A DNA stretch of 15,091 nt. Origin: DASRSS01 sp035656335. Lineage in GTDB: Bacteria; Actinomycetota; Actinomycetes; Mycobacteriales; Jatrophihabitantaceae. Shown here in pieces: positions 7,118 through 13,765 of this stretch (position 1 is its first letter; each line of letters begins with the position of its first letter). The DNA is taken from NCBI GenBank assembly GCA_035656335.1, contig DASRSS010000067.1:1-15091 (forward strand), in the 5' to 3' direction. The position numbers and the translations under genes are program-made. The notes below the pieces were generated by a model that saw only the letters and a program-made list of their open reading frames with translations, searched no databases and was not told the origin of the DNA.

Positions 7118-7145
7118 TGTCAGACTCTGCGGCTAGCTTGTCCGT
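7118..7145 (+). promoter_or_regulatory. Putative promoter of the DUF222/HNH gene (leaderless)
   Basis: TTGTCA (about 7117-7122) is followed by -10-like TAGCTT at 7134-7139, 6 nt before the ATG. The distance suggests that transcription starts at or very near the start codon. No SD is present. The TTGTCA-to-TAGCTT distance (11-12 bp) is too short for a standard -35, so only the -10 is credible. Confidence 0.4.
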
Positions 7146-7850
7146 ATGAGTCAGGCAATCGACTTCGACAGATCGGACGCGTTCGCGCATGTGCCGAACC
7201 CGTGGGAGGTGCGGCTGCACCCGGACTCGGCCGCCGCCTGGACGGTGAACGTCACCTCCGGCTCGGCCACCGCGGCGGTGTTGGCGCAGTTGGATCCGGA
7301 GCGGTTGTCGCAGGCCGGGCGGGTCGACGCCCTGGTCGGGCTGGAACGCCTGCAGGCATGGGCCGCCGCCTTGCAGGCTCGGATGATCACCGCCCTGATC
7401 GACGAACCGCACGTCGGGGCCCCGGCGCCGAAGCTGGACCGCAAGTGGGCCGAAGAGGACGTGCCTCCACCTCGCGCGGCGGTGCCGTCGGGGGTGCGGA
7501 CGGTGTCCACCACGGCGGTGCTGCCGGTCCCGGAGCGGATCAGCGACCCCGCCCCGACGCTGGCGGCGTTCCGCCGCAAGCTGCGTAAGGCCGGCATCGC
7601 CGCCGACCCGCGCTCGGCGGCGGAGAAGGCGCCGCGCGCCGCCGAGGACCGCGACGTGTGGGTCATCCCCCAGGACAACGGCATGGCCTATGTCGGGGCG
7701 CCGCTGCCGGCCGAAGGTGCGGCCACCGTCGCCGCCGCTGTCGATGCGAAGGCCGAGCAGATCCGCACCACCGACGACCCGCGCACCAAGGCGCAGCGTC
7801 GCGCCGACGGGCTGGTGCAGATCTGCGCCGACTACCTCAACGAGGAAAAC

Positions 7851-7870
7851 GCGAAGATCAAAATGGCCCC
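7851..7870 (+). repeat. GAAGATC-type motif, in-gene copy A (carries the frameshift)
   Basis: GCGAAGATCAAAATGGCCCC encodes AKIKMAP. Compared with copy B it lacks the A of GGACC, which is exactly where the reading frame is lost. Confidence 0.8.
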
Positions 7871-7918
7871 CCGGTCGAGAACCACGTCGACGCTGGCGCG
7901 GCCGGCAGTGGAACCGGC

Positions 7919-7940
7919 GCGGAGATCAAAATGGACCCGG
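7919..7940 (+). repeat. GAAGATC-type motif, in-gene copy B
   Basis: Contains GAGATCAAAATGGACCCGG and encodes AEIKMDPA in the HNH frame. It is the closest to the inferred consensus. Confidence 0.8.
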
Positions 7941-7975
7941 CCGGACAGGACGCCGACACTGAGCTCGATCCCACG

Positions 7976-7997
7976 GCGAAGATCAAAGTGGACGCGG
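7976..7997 (+). repeat. GAAGATC-type motif, in-gene copy C
   Basis: Contains GCGAAGATCAAAGTGGACGC and encodes AKIKVDAG. It lies 57 bp after copy B and in the same reading frame. Confidence 0.8.
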
Positions 7998-8285
7998 GTG
8001 TGGCGACTCGGGCGGGGGCGCAGGCGCCGCGGTATCACGGGCTGCGGCCGCAGATCAACGTCTGCGTCGCACTCTCCACGCTGCTGGGCATGGATGAACA
8101 ACCTGGCGAGATAGACGGTCATGGGCCGATCCCGGCCGACCTCGCCCGGCGGCTGGCGGCAGACCCGTCCGGATCCTGGCGGCGCCTGGTCACCGACGAG
8201 CTCGGCCATCTGGTCGACTACGGGCGCACCACCTACGAACCTCCGGCCGACCTGGCCCAGCACGTCATCGCCCGCGACAGGACGT

Positions 8286-8325
8286 TCCCCCGCCGGCTAC
8301 GCCCTCATTGGCGGGGGGACCCCCA
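8286..8325. repeat. Palindromic insertion inside the HNH region
   Basis: CCCCCGCC (8287-8294) pairs with GGCGGGGG (8310-8317) across a 15-nt loop, followed by GACCCCCA. In DUF222/HNH proteins this place normally reads R-D-R-T-C-x-x-P-G-C. Here about 13 extra residues (FPRRLRPHWRGDP) separate RDRT from APGC, so about 39 bp appear to have been inserted in frame. It looks like a small REP/palindromic element. Confidence 0.55.
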
Positions 8326-8563
8326 TCGAGCGCCGGGCTGCGAACGTCCCGCGGCCAAGTGCGACCTGCACCACGTGCGGTGGTGGAGCCGCAGCGGCGA
8401 AACCAACGCCACCAACCTCGTCCCGACCTGCGAACGCATCCACTACGGCGTCCACGAAGGAGGCTGGCGGGTCGTCCGCGAGCAGGACGGCACCGTCGTC
8501 TGGACCTCACCCGCCGGACACGTCTACAAAGTGCCGCCCGCCACCTACCCCGTCGACAACACG

Positions 8564-8581
8564 ATGACGATCAAAAAGGAC
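8564..8581 (+). repeat. Diverged GAAGATC-type motif at the gene's 3' end
   Basis: ATGACGATCAAAAAGGAC encodes MTIKKD and matches the in-gene repeat consensus at about 14 of 18 positions. The weakest of the copies; it may be chance. Confidence 0.4.
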
Positions 8582-8661
8582 AACGTCGATGACGGCCGAG
8601 GCGAGCCGCCGGGAGCTGATCAGGCATCCTGACCTCGGGGAGCCGAGGAGGTAGGCAGGCA

Positions 8662-9756
8662 ATGAAGGTCGCGGTGGTCGGCAGCGGGGTGGCGGGAACA
8701 AGCACCGCGTTCGCCCTCGCAGCCGCCGGCGTCAACGTCACGGTGATCGACAGCGAACGCGACGGCCGGGCGAGTGCGGCGGGCGCGGGGATCATCCAGC
8801 CGTGGTCGAGCGGTGCGACCGGCCCCTTCTACGACCTGTACGCCGCGGGCGCCGCCTACTACCCGCGTGTTAGCGAGCTACTCGCAGCGGCAGGGGTGGC
8901 AGACGTCGGCTACCGCCGCAGCGGGTCGATCGTCGTCGACTCCGATCCCGGACAACTCGCCGACATCGAGAAGCGACTGCGTGAGCGCACGATGGATGTC
9001 CCGCTCGCCGGCGAGATCGAACGGCTCGACGCGACGCAGGCACGCGAGTTGTTCCCACCGCTCGCGCCGGAGCTGGCGGCGCTCCTCGTGCCGGGCGGTG
9101 CCCGAGTGGACGGACGACGGCTTTGCGCAGGGCTGCTGCAAGCGGCACAACGGCACGGCGCGCGCGTCGTCGAGGCTGTGGCCCGTCTCGAGTTGGACGG
9201 CGGCACTCCCCAGTTGCACTCCGGGGCGGACCGTGTCGCGGCGGACGCGATCGTGATCGCCGCCGGGGCCTGGTCGAACCATCTGATCGAACCGCTCGGT
9301 GTCCAGGTGCCGGTTGAGCCGCAACGTGGGCAGATCACCCACCTACAGCTGCGCGACACCGAGACGAAGGACTGGCCATCGGTATTGCCGCCGGCCAGTC
9401 ACTACCTGGTCGCGTTCGACGGCGGACGGATCGCGGTCGGTGCAACGCGGGAAACCGGCAGCGGCTTCGACCCGCGAGTGACCGCAGCGGGCCAGTGCCA
9501 GGTGCTGGCGGACGCATTGCGCGTCGCGCCGGGACTGGCCGACGCCACCGTGCTCGAGACGCGCGTGGGCTTGCGTCCACTGGCCGAGATCCCGGTCATC
9601 GGTGCCCTCGATGAATACCCGAACGTCTACCTCAACACCGGGTTCGGAGCAGCCGGCCTGACGATGGGCCCGCTCGTCGGCCACCTGCTCGCCCAGCTGA
9701 TCCTCGGCGACCAACCCGACGTCGACCTGGCGGGTTTCGCGCCGTCCGATCGGTAG
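8662..9756 (+). CDS. FAD-dependent oxidoreductase, DAO family (D-amino acid / glycine / sarcosine oxidase-like)
   Basis: Flavoenzyme that probably oxidises an amine next to a carboxylate, as D-amino acid dehydrogenase, glycine oxidase or monomeric sarcosine oxidase do. It has 364 residues, typical of these. FAD-binding Rossmann motif VVGSGVAGTSTAFALA at 5-20 (GSGVAG at 7-12), with an acidic residue (D30) at the end of the second strand. A middle region holds VPVEPQRGQITHL, typical of the family's substrate domain. The C-terminal FAD signature (VGLRPLAEIPVIGAL then NVYLNTGFGAAGLTMGP) is complete. The start has a strong SD, GAGGAGGT at 8645-8652, with a 9-nt spacer. It begins 29 bp after the DUF222/HNH gene and ends 4 bp from the convergent small protein. 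Which amine it uses is not visible. Confidence 0.87.
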   Translation: MKVAVVGSGVAGTSTAFALAAAGVNVTVIDSERDGRASAAGAGIIQPWSSGATGPFYDLYAAGAAYYPRVSELLAAAGVADVGYRRSGSIVVDSDPGQLADIEKRLRERTMDVPLAGEIERLDATQARELFPPLAPELAALLVPGGARVDGRRLCAGLLQAAQRHGARVVEAVARLELDGGTPQLHSGADRVAADAIVIAAGAWSNHLIEPLGVQVPVEPQRGQITHLQLRDTETKDWPSVLPPASHYLVAFDGGRIAVGATRETGSGFDPRVTAAGQCQVLADALRVAPGLADATVLETRVGLRPLAEIPVIGALDEYPNVYLNTGFGAAGLTMGPLVGHLLAQLILGDQPDVDLAGFAPSDR

Positions 9757-9760
9757 GACT

Positions 9761-10030
9761 TCAGCGCTCGTGCAGGGCGCGGGCCAGCTCGTCGCGTCCC
9801 ATCTTCGAGCGGCCGGGCAGGTCGCGCTTCTTCGCGAGCTCGTACAGCTCCGCACGCGTCTTCGGCGCGCTGCCGCCGGTGCGCTTGCGCTGGGCGACCG
9901 CCGCACCCTGCTTTCCGAGGGCGCTGCGCGTCGACTTGGGCATGTGCGCGATGGTGTTCTTCGATTTCGCGGCCGACTGCGCCTTCTTCACGTTCCGCCG
10001 CGCGGTCTGGGTCTGCTTCGTGGTAGCCAT
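9761..10030 (-). CDS. Small basic SAP/Rho_N-like protein (often annotated plasmid stabilisation protein)
   Basis: 89 residues, rich in Lys and Arg. The N-terminal half (TARRNVKKAQSAAKSKNTIAH) is a basic helix followed by PKSTRSALGKQGAAVAQRKR. The C-terminal part, TRAELYELAKKRDLPGRSKM then GRDELARAL, is a helix-extended loop-helix of SAP/Rho N-terminal type, a fold that binds nucleic acid. I recall close relatives labelled plasmid stabilisation protein without firm evidence, so a DNA- or RNA-binding role is inference. It lacks an SD; TATATC lies 6 nt before the ATG, so the mRNA may be leaderless. Convergent with the FAD oxidoreductase, separated by 4 bp. Confidence 0.8.
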   Translation of the reverse strand: MATTKQTQTARRNVKKAQSAAKSKNTIAHMPKSTRSALGKQGAAVAQRKRTGGSAPKTRAELYELAKKRDLPGRSKMGRDELARALHER

Positions 10031-10042
10031 GCCAGCGATATA
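10031..10042 (-). promoter_or_regulatory. -10-like element for the small basic protein
   Basis: On the - strand TATATC (complement of 10037-10042) lies 6 nt upstream of the ATG. There is no SD, so a leaderless transcript is likely. No clear -35 is seen. Confidence 0.4.
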
Positions 10043-10086
10043 CCCGCCAAGGGGGACGGAAACCGCGCGCAGGCAAATGCCGTGCG

Positions 10087-10560
10087 CTAAGCAGCGGACA
10101 TGCGGCGGGCGCCGACGTCCGCGATCACGCGCTGCAGACCCGCGTGCCGCTGCAGCAGCGGGGTGAGCCGGTCGTAGCCGACGCGCAGCGCGTTGACCCG
10201 CTCCAGGCTGGTCACCGTCGCGGTGCGCTGCCCGCCGAGCAGCAGCGGCAGCTCACCGAAGATCTCACCGGCGCTCAGCTCCGCGACGGCGTCGCGGTGA
10301 CGGAACACGCTCGCGTTGCCGCTCAACAGCACGTATAGCGCGTCGGCCGGAGCGCCCTGGCGCAGGAACGGCCAGCGCGCCGGCAGCGAGACGGTGGTAC
10401 CGGACCGAACGAGCGCGGCCAGCTCGTCCACCGAGCAGCCGGCGAAGCGGGGATCGGCGGCCAGGTGCTCGGCCAGCGCGCGAACATCGCGGCGCGGGCG
10501 CCGTCCCGTGGGGTTGGCCAGGTTGTGGATCGTCCTGCTGTCGATGGTCGCGAGCGTCAT
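10087..10560 (-). CDS. Stand-alone cyclic nucleotide-binding-domain protein (CRP-like sensor without HTH)
   Basis: 157 residues. Residues about 30-140 form a cNMP-binding domain: FLRQGAPADALYVLLSG (65-81), then the phosphate-binding cassette AGEIFGELPLLLGGQRTATV at 97-116, with E103 and R112 in the positions that hold ribose and phosphate in CRP. The C-terminus stops after the dimerisation helix start, so the DNA-binding helix-turn-helix of CRP/FNR regulators is absent. It may therefore sense cAMP/cGMP or act as a partner domain rather than bind DNA. The start ATG has an SD, GAGGAG, 9 nt upstream. An inverted repeat (10577-10591) lies just upstream of the SD. It is separated from alkB by a likely terminator, so it is probably a single-gene unit. 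Confidence 0.85.
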   Translation of the reverse strand: MTLATIDSRTIHNLANPTGRRPRRDVRALAEHLAADPRFAGCSVDELAALVRSGTTVSLPARWPFLRQGAPADALYVLLSGNASVFRHRDAVAELSAGEIFGELPLLLGGQRTATVTSLERVNALRVGYDRLTPLLQRHAGLQRVIADVGARRMSAA

Positions 10561-10576
10561 TGCGCACGGCTCCTCT

Positions 10577-10591
10577 ACGAGTTGTTCTCGT
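10577..10591. promoter_or_regulatory. Operator-like inverted repeat upstream of the cNMP-binding gene
   Basis: ACGAGTTGTTCTCGT is a perfect 5-5-5 inverted repeat (ACGAG/CTCGT) in the 5' leader of the gene on the - strand, just upstream of the SD. It could be an operator or an mRNA hairpin near the ribosome site. No match to a known operator is claimed. Confidence 0.35.
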
Positions 10592-10681
10592 CGGGCGAGG
10601 GAGGTGGTCGCCTCGAAAGTTCAACGGAGGGCTACCCGGCCGTGTATCCCGATCTTGCCGATTCGTAAGCACGGTCACCCG

Positions 10682-10699
10682 AAAATGCCGCATTCGGCA
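10682..10699 (-). terminator. Probable intrinsic terminator of the alkB-like gene
   Basis: Read on the - strand, TGCCG-AATG-CGGCA is followed directly by TTTT, about 20 bp after the stop codon. The stem is only 5 bp, so the strength is doubtful. Confidence 0.45.
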
Positions 10700-10717
10700 C
10701 TGGTCGGACGACGGCCG

Positions 10718-11347
10718 TCAGCGAACTCCGCGCGGACGGAACTGGATGCTGATGCGCGGGCCGACCGGCTTGGCCGTCTTGGGGATCGCGTGCTCCCACG
10801 TGCGCTGGCAGCTGCCGCCCATGACGATCAGGTCACCGTGCCCGAGCGGGATGGACCGCGACTCGCCGCCGGTGCGCGGGCGCAGCAGCAGCGGACGCGG
10901 GTCGCCCACAGACACGATCGCAACCATGGTGTCCTCGGTGTTGCCGCGCCCGATGCGGTCGCCGTGCCAGGCGACGCTGTCGCGCCCGTCCCGGTAGAAG
11001 CACAGTCCGGCGGTCGCGAACGGCTCACCCAGCTCGGCGCGGTAGTACGCGTCCAGCTCGGCCTTCATCGCGTCCAGCGCCGGATCCGGCAGCGGCTGCT
11101 GCTCGCGGTAGAAGCACAGCAGCCGCGGCACGTTGACCACCCGCTCGTACATCTGCCGCCGTTCGGCCCGCCACGGCACGACATCGCGCAGCCGCTCGAA
11201 CAACGTGTCCGCTCCGGCCAACCAGCCCGGGAGCAGATCGATCCACGCGCCGTCGCTCAGCTCGGTGCGCCGGACGCATCCGGCCAGCGCCCCGAGTTCG
11301 GGCGCCCGATCGCAGTCGAACAGTGACCCTTGGAAGGCAGCGGTCAT
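10718..11347 (-). CDS. alkB: AlkB-like Fe(II)/2-oxoglutarate dioxygenase
   Basis: Repairs alkylated bases (1-methyladenine, 3-methylcytosine) in DNA or RNA by oxidative demethylation. It has 209 residues from ATG 11347. The iron ligands are H128 and D130 in WHGDRIGR and H186 in QRTWEHAI; 2-oxoglutarate and substrate arginines are R198 and R204 in RISIQFR, the R-x5-R of the AlkB family. NVPRLLCFY (72-80) and CFYRDGRDSVAWH (116-128) are also typical of the plant/actinobacterial ALKBH2-like branch. The in-frame start 18 nt upstream was rejected because ATG 11347 has -10-like TATCCT 6 nt before it. It is transcribed away from the peroxidase gene, with 63 bp between them. Confidence 0.88.
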   Translation of the reverse strand: MTAAFQGSLFDCDRAPELGALAGCVRRTELSDGAWIDLLPGWLAGADTLFERLRDVVPWRAERRQMYERVVNVPRLLCFYREQQPLPDPALDAMKAELDAYYRAELGEPFATAGLCFYRDGRDSVAWHGDRIGRGNTEDTMVAIVSVGDPRPLLLRPRTGGESRSIPLGHGDLIVMGGSCQRTWEHAIPKTAKPVGPRISIQFRPRGVR

Positions 11348-11410
11348 GCCCCGAGGATACCGCACGGGTCAAACGCCTGTGCGAATATTGCCGGGATAGA
11401 GTTTCCAGCC
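11348..11410. promoter_or_regulatory. Divergent promoter region, alkB-like / peroxidase
   Basis: 63 bp serve both genes. On the - strand TATCCT (complement of 11354-11359) lies 6 nt before the alkB ATG. On the + strand TAGAGT (11397-11402) lies 8 nt before the peroxidase ATG. Neither has an SD. Back-to-back leaderless starts are plausible; no known stress operator was recognised. Confidence 0.4.
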
Positions 11411-11905
11411 ATGAGCGAACTCCTCGACCTCCCGGTGCACACCCTGTCCGGCGACCCGACCACGCTCGGCGCGCTGGCCGGCAAGCGGGCGACGCTGATC
11501 GTCAACGTCGCGAGCAAGTGCGGCCTCACGCCGCAGTACAGCAAGCTCGAAGCGCTGCACGAAGAGCTGTCCGGCCGCGGCCTGGCCGTCGTCGGCTTCC
11601 CGTGCAACCAGTTCGGCGGCCAGGAGCCGGGCACGGCAGCGGAGATCGCGGCGTTCTGCTCCAGCACCTACGGCGTCACGTTCCCGATGACGGCCAAGGT
11701 CGAGGTGAACGGTTCCGGGCGCGACCCGATCTACGAGCGGCTGACCGCGACGCCGGACGCGGACGGCGACAGCGGCGACATCCAGTGGAACTTCGAGAAG
11801 TTCCTGCTGGACGGCGCCGGCACGGTCGTCGCCCGGTTCCGTCCGCGCACCGAACCGGACGACCCGGCCCTGCGCGCGGCCGTCGACGAGCTGCTCGCCG
11901 ACTGA
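11411..11905 (+). CDS. gpx: Glutathione peroxidase-family thiol peroxidase (Cys type)
   Basis: Reduces hydrogen and organic peroxides. 164 residues. The catalytic tetrad is complete: peroxidatic C37 in NVASKCGLTPQY, Q71 in FPCNQFGGQEPG, and W126-N127 in IQWNFEKFL. No in-frame TGA (selenocysteine) is used. C65 and C83 match the Cys positions of yeast Gpx3, where the equivalent of C83 (in AFCSST) is the resolving Cys, so thioredoxin is a more likely reductant than glutathione; actinobacteria generally use mycothiol rather than glutathione. The Lrp-type regulator starts 5 bp after the stop, so the two may be co-transcribed, with lat further on. Confidence 0.9.
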   Translation: MSELLDLPVHTLSGDPTTLGALAGKRATLIVNVASKCGLTPQYSKLEALHEELSGRGLAVVGFPCNQFGGQEPGTAAEIAAFCSSTYGVTFPMTAKVEVNGSGRDPIYERLTATPDADGDSGDIQWNFEKFLLDGAGTVVARFRPRTEPDDPALRAAVDELLAD

Positions 11906-11910
11906 GCGCG

Positions 11911-12378
11911 ATGAGCCGCCCGCTGGACGACCCGATCGACCGCAGGATCGCCGCCGCCCTGGTCGAGGACGGCCGCACCACACTGAAGACGCTGGCGGAG
12001 ACGACGGGCCTGTCGGTGTCCGCCGTCCAGGCGCGCGTGCGACGGCTGGAGACCGACGGCGTGATCGCCGGCTACACCGCGCGCATCCAGCCCGAGAGCA
12101 TCGGCCTGCCATTGGCCGCCTTCATCGCGGTCACGCCGCTCGACCCCGAGCACGAGTACGACATCCCCGAGCGCCTCGCGGGCTTCACCGAGATCGAGGA
12201 CTGCCATTCGGTCGCGGGCGAGGACAGCTTCGTGCTCTACGTCCGGGTGGCCACGCCGTCGGCGCTGGAGACCCTGATCCGCGAGATCCGGCGGCGCGCG
12301 AACGTGTCGACGCGGACGACGGTCGTGCTGCAGACGTTCTACGAGGGCCGGCCGCACCCGGTCGTGGACGGAAAATGA
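11911..12378 (+). CDS. Lrp/AsnC-family transcriptional regulator
   Basis: 155 residues. N-terminal winged helix-turn-helix: DPIDRRIAAALVEDGRTTLKTLAETTGLSVSAVQARVRRLETDGVIAGY is at residues 7-55 (split here only for description: helix 10-20, HTH 24-46, wing 47-60). The C-terminal RAM ligand-binding domain, about 65-145, has the expected alternating strands and ends in TRTTVVLQTFYEG. The gene sits 47 bp upstream of lat in the same direction, as Rv3291c (LrpA) does for Rv3290c (lat) in M. tuberculosis, so it probably controls lysine catabolism, perhaps with lysine or another amino acid as ligand. ATG is chosen 5 bp after the peroxidase stop; no good SD is seen. Confidence 0.88.
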   Translation: MSRPLDDPIDRRIAAALVEDGRTTLKTLAETTGLSVSAVQARVRRLETDGVIAGYTARIQPESIGLPLAAFIAVTPLDPEHEYDIPERLAGFTEIEDCHSVAGEDSFVLYVRVATPSALETLIREIRRRANVSTRTTVVLQTFYEGRPHPVVDGK

Positions 12379-12398
12379 TCGGCCCAATGCGTCTCTGA

Positions 12399-12419
12399 CA
12401 GGAATTGTTCCGGTACGCT
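12399..12419 (+). promoter_or_regulatory. Candidate Lrp operator and -10 of lat
   Basis: CAGGAATTGTTCCGG (12399-12413) is an imperfect AT-centred inverted repeat and agrees with the E. coli Lrp consensus at about 10 of 15 positions. It abuts TACGCT (12414-12419), a -10-like hexamer 6 nt from the lat ATG. The regulator bound here would block lat transcription, but no binding is shown and no good -35 is seen. Confidence 0.35.
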
Positions 12420-12425
12420 GGCGGC

Positions 12426-13760
12426 ATGACGACGCTGACTCCGGCTGCCAGCCGTACCGACGTGACCCCGGCCAACGTGCGCGAGACGATCGCCGCGCAC
12501 ATGCTCGCCGACGGGTTCGAGCTGATCCTCGACCTGGACGCCTCGCAGGGCGCCACCCTCGTCGACGCCCGCAACGGCACGTCGTACCTGGATCTGTTCA
12601 CGTTCTTCGCGTCGAACGCGCTCGGCATGAACCACCCCGCGCTCGCGCAGGACGACCAGTTCCTGGCCGAGATCGGCAAGGTCGCCGTCAACAAGCCGTC
12701 CAACTCCGACATCTACACCGTGCCGATGGCGCGCTTCGTCGACACGTTCGCCCGTGTGCTCGGCGACCCCGCGCTGCCGCACCTGTTCTTCATCGACGGC
12801 GGCGCGCTCGCGGTCGAGAACGCGCTCAAGATCGCGTTCGACTGGAAGTCGCGCTGGAACGAGGCACACGGCATCGACGCCAACCTCGGCACCAAGGTGC
12901 TGCACCTGCAGAAGGCGTTCCACGGCCGCAGCGGCTACACGATGAGCCTGACCAACACCGACCCGAACAAGGTCGCGCGGTTCCCGAAGTTCGACTGGCC
13001 GCGCATCCCGTCGCCGTCGACCAACGGCAACGCCGACGTCGAGGCGGCCGAGCGCGAGGCGCTCGCCCTCGCCCGCAAGGCGTTCGAGGACAACCCGCAC
13101 GACATCGCCTGCTTCATCGCCGAGCCGATCCAGGGCGAGGGCGGCGACAACCACCTGCGCCCGGAGTTCCTGCAGGCGATGCAGGCGCTGTGCCGCGAGT
13201 TCGACGCGCTGTTCGTCATGGACGAGGTGCAGACGGGCGTCGGCATGACCGGCACCGCGTGGGCCTACCAGCAGCTCGGCGTGCAGCCGGACGTCGTCGC
13301 GTTCGGCAAGAAGGCCCAGGTCTGCGGCGTGATGGCCGGCGGTCGCGTCGACGAGATCCCGGACAACGCGTTCGCGGTCTCCTCGCGCATCAACTCCACC
13401 TGGGGCGGCAACCTCACCGACATGGTGCGCGCCACGCGCATCCTGGAGGTGATCGAGTCAGACGGGCTGATCGCCCGTGCCGCCGAGCTCGGCCAGCACC
13501 TGCTGGACGGGCTGCGCGCGCTCGCCGCGAAGCACGAGGTCGTCACCGACGTGCGCGGCCGCGGCCTGATGTGCGCGTTCACGCTGCCGACCGCGCAGCT
13601 GCGCGACGAGATCATCAACCGGCTGCGCGAGGACGAGCACGTGCTGGTGCTCGGCTGCGGTTCGTCCGCGCTGCGCTTCCGGCCGCCGCTGACCGTCACG
13701 ACCGACGAGCTGGACCGCGGCCTCGCGGCGCTCGACCGCGTGCTGTCCTCGGTCGCCTGA
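12426..13760 (+). CDS. lat: L-lysine 6-aminotransferase (lysine epsilon-aminotransferase)
   Basis: PLP enzyme moving the epsilon-amino group of L-lysine to 2-oxoglutarate, giving 2-aminoadipate 6-semialdehyde (piperideine-6-carboxylate) and glutamate. 444 residues, class III aminotransferase. K295 in AFGKKAQVCG is the PLP lysine; D266 (VMDEVQTG) holds the pyridine N; E238 in IQGEGGDN and R417 in ALRFRPP correspond to the recalled M. tuberculosis Lat residues E243 (the glutamate switch) and R422, all at a constant offset of 5. This marks it as Lat rather than ornithine or GABA transaminase. ATG 12426 is preferred to TTG 12405 because TACGCT sits 6 nt upstream. It is followed 5 bp later by the HglS-like gene, which supports lysine degradation rather than antibiotic synthesis. 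Confidence 0.92.
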   Translation: MTTLTPAASRTDVTPANVRETIAAHMLADGFELILDLDASQGATLVDARNGTSYLDLFTFFASNALGMNHPALAQDDQFLAEIGKVAVNKPSNSDIYTVPMARFVDTFARVLGDPALPHLFFIDGGALAVENALKIAFDWKSRWNEAHGIDANLGTKVLHLQKAFHGRSGYTMSLTNTDPNKVARFPKFDWPRIPSPSTNGNADVEAAEREALALARKAFEDNPHDIACFIAEPIQGEGGDNHLRPEFLQAMQALCREFDALFVMDEVQTGVGMTGTAWAYQQLGVQPDVVAFGKKAQVCGVMAGGRVDEIPDNAFAVSSRINSTWGGNLTDMVRATRILEVIESDGLIARAAELGQHLLDGLRALAAKHEVVTDVRGRGLMCAFTLPTAQLRDEIINRLREDEHVLVLGCGSSALRFRPPLTVTTDELDRGLAALDRVLSSVA

Positions 13761-13765
13761 CCGCC

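Larger units (their letters stand above)
6829..7145. other. Repeat-rich intergenic region between divergent genes
   Basis: 317 bp without a convincing gene, between the divergent Smr and DUF222/HNH genes. It holds a 7-bp inverted repeat next to the Smr start (GTCCGTC 6830-6836 / GACGGAC 6851-6857), the palindrome CCAGATCTGG (6882-6891), two 48-bp direct repeats (6908-6955 and 6985-7032), a further copy of the GAAGATC-type motif in the opposite sense (7058-7080), a DnaA-like box (7089-7097) and the promoter of the DUF222 gene. Frames through it give only low-quality translations. Confidence 0.75.
7146..8632 (+). pseudogene. DUF222 / HNH endonuclease-domain (13E12 family) gene, frameshifted
   Basis: Codes for a DUF222 domain and a C-terminal HNH nuclease motif, but in two frames. 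The first frame (from ATG 7146) runs through TLAAFRRKLRKAGIAADP and a QRRADGLVQICADYL segment typical of the end of DUF222. The HNH part (CDLHHVRWW, then NATNLVPTC and VHEGGW, about 8350-8470) continues in the -1 frame to TGA 8630-8632. The switch falls in a run of six C at 7867-7872, inside a KIKMDP-type repeat. Restoring one A (ATGGAC instead of ATGGCC) would make this copy match its sister copies and rejoin the frames. The DUF222 region also looks about 70 residues short (around 7450-7530), and a palindrome interrupts the segment before the HNH Cys. Together this suggests decay; a sequencing error could explain only the frameshift. The family is abundant in actinobacteria and its role is poorly known. 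Confidence 0.85.

Noticed and set aside
7860..7875. Programmed -1 ribosomal frameshifting at the C run
   Set aside because: The codons GCC CCC CGG do not give a good X-XXY-YYZ slip site, and the loss of one A relative to sister repeats explains the shift more simply.
7867..8114. Continuation of the first DUF222 frame to 8114
   Set aside because: After 7867 this frame turns Arg/Trp/Thr-rich and nonsensical, while the other frame carries the HNH motif.
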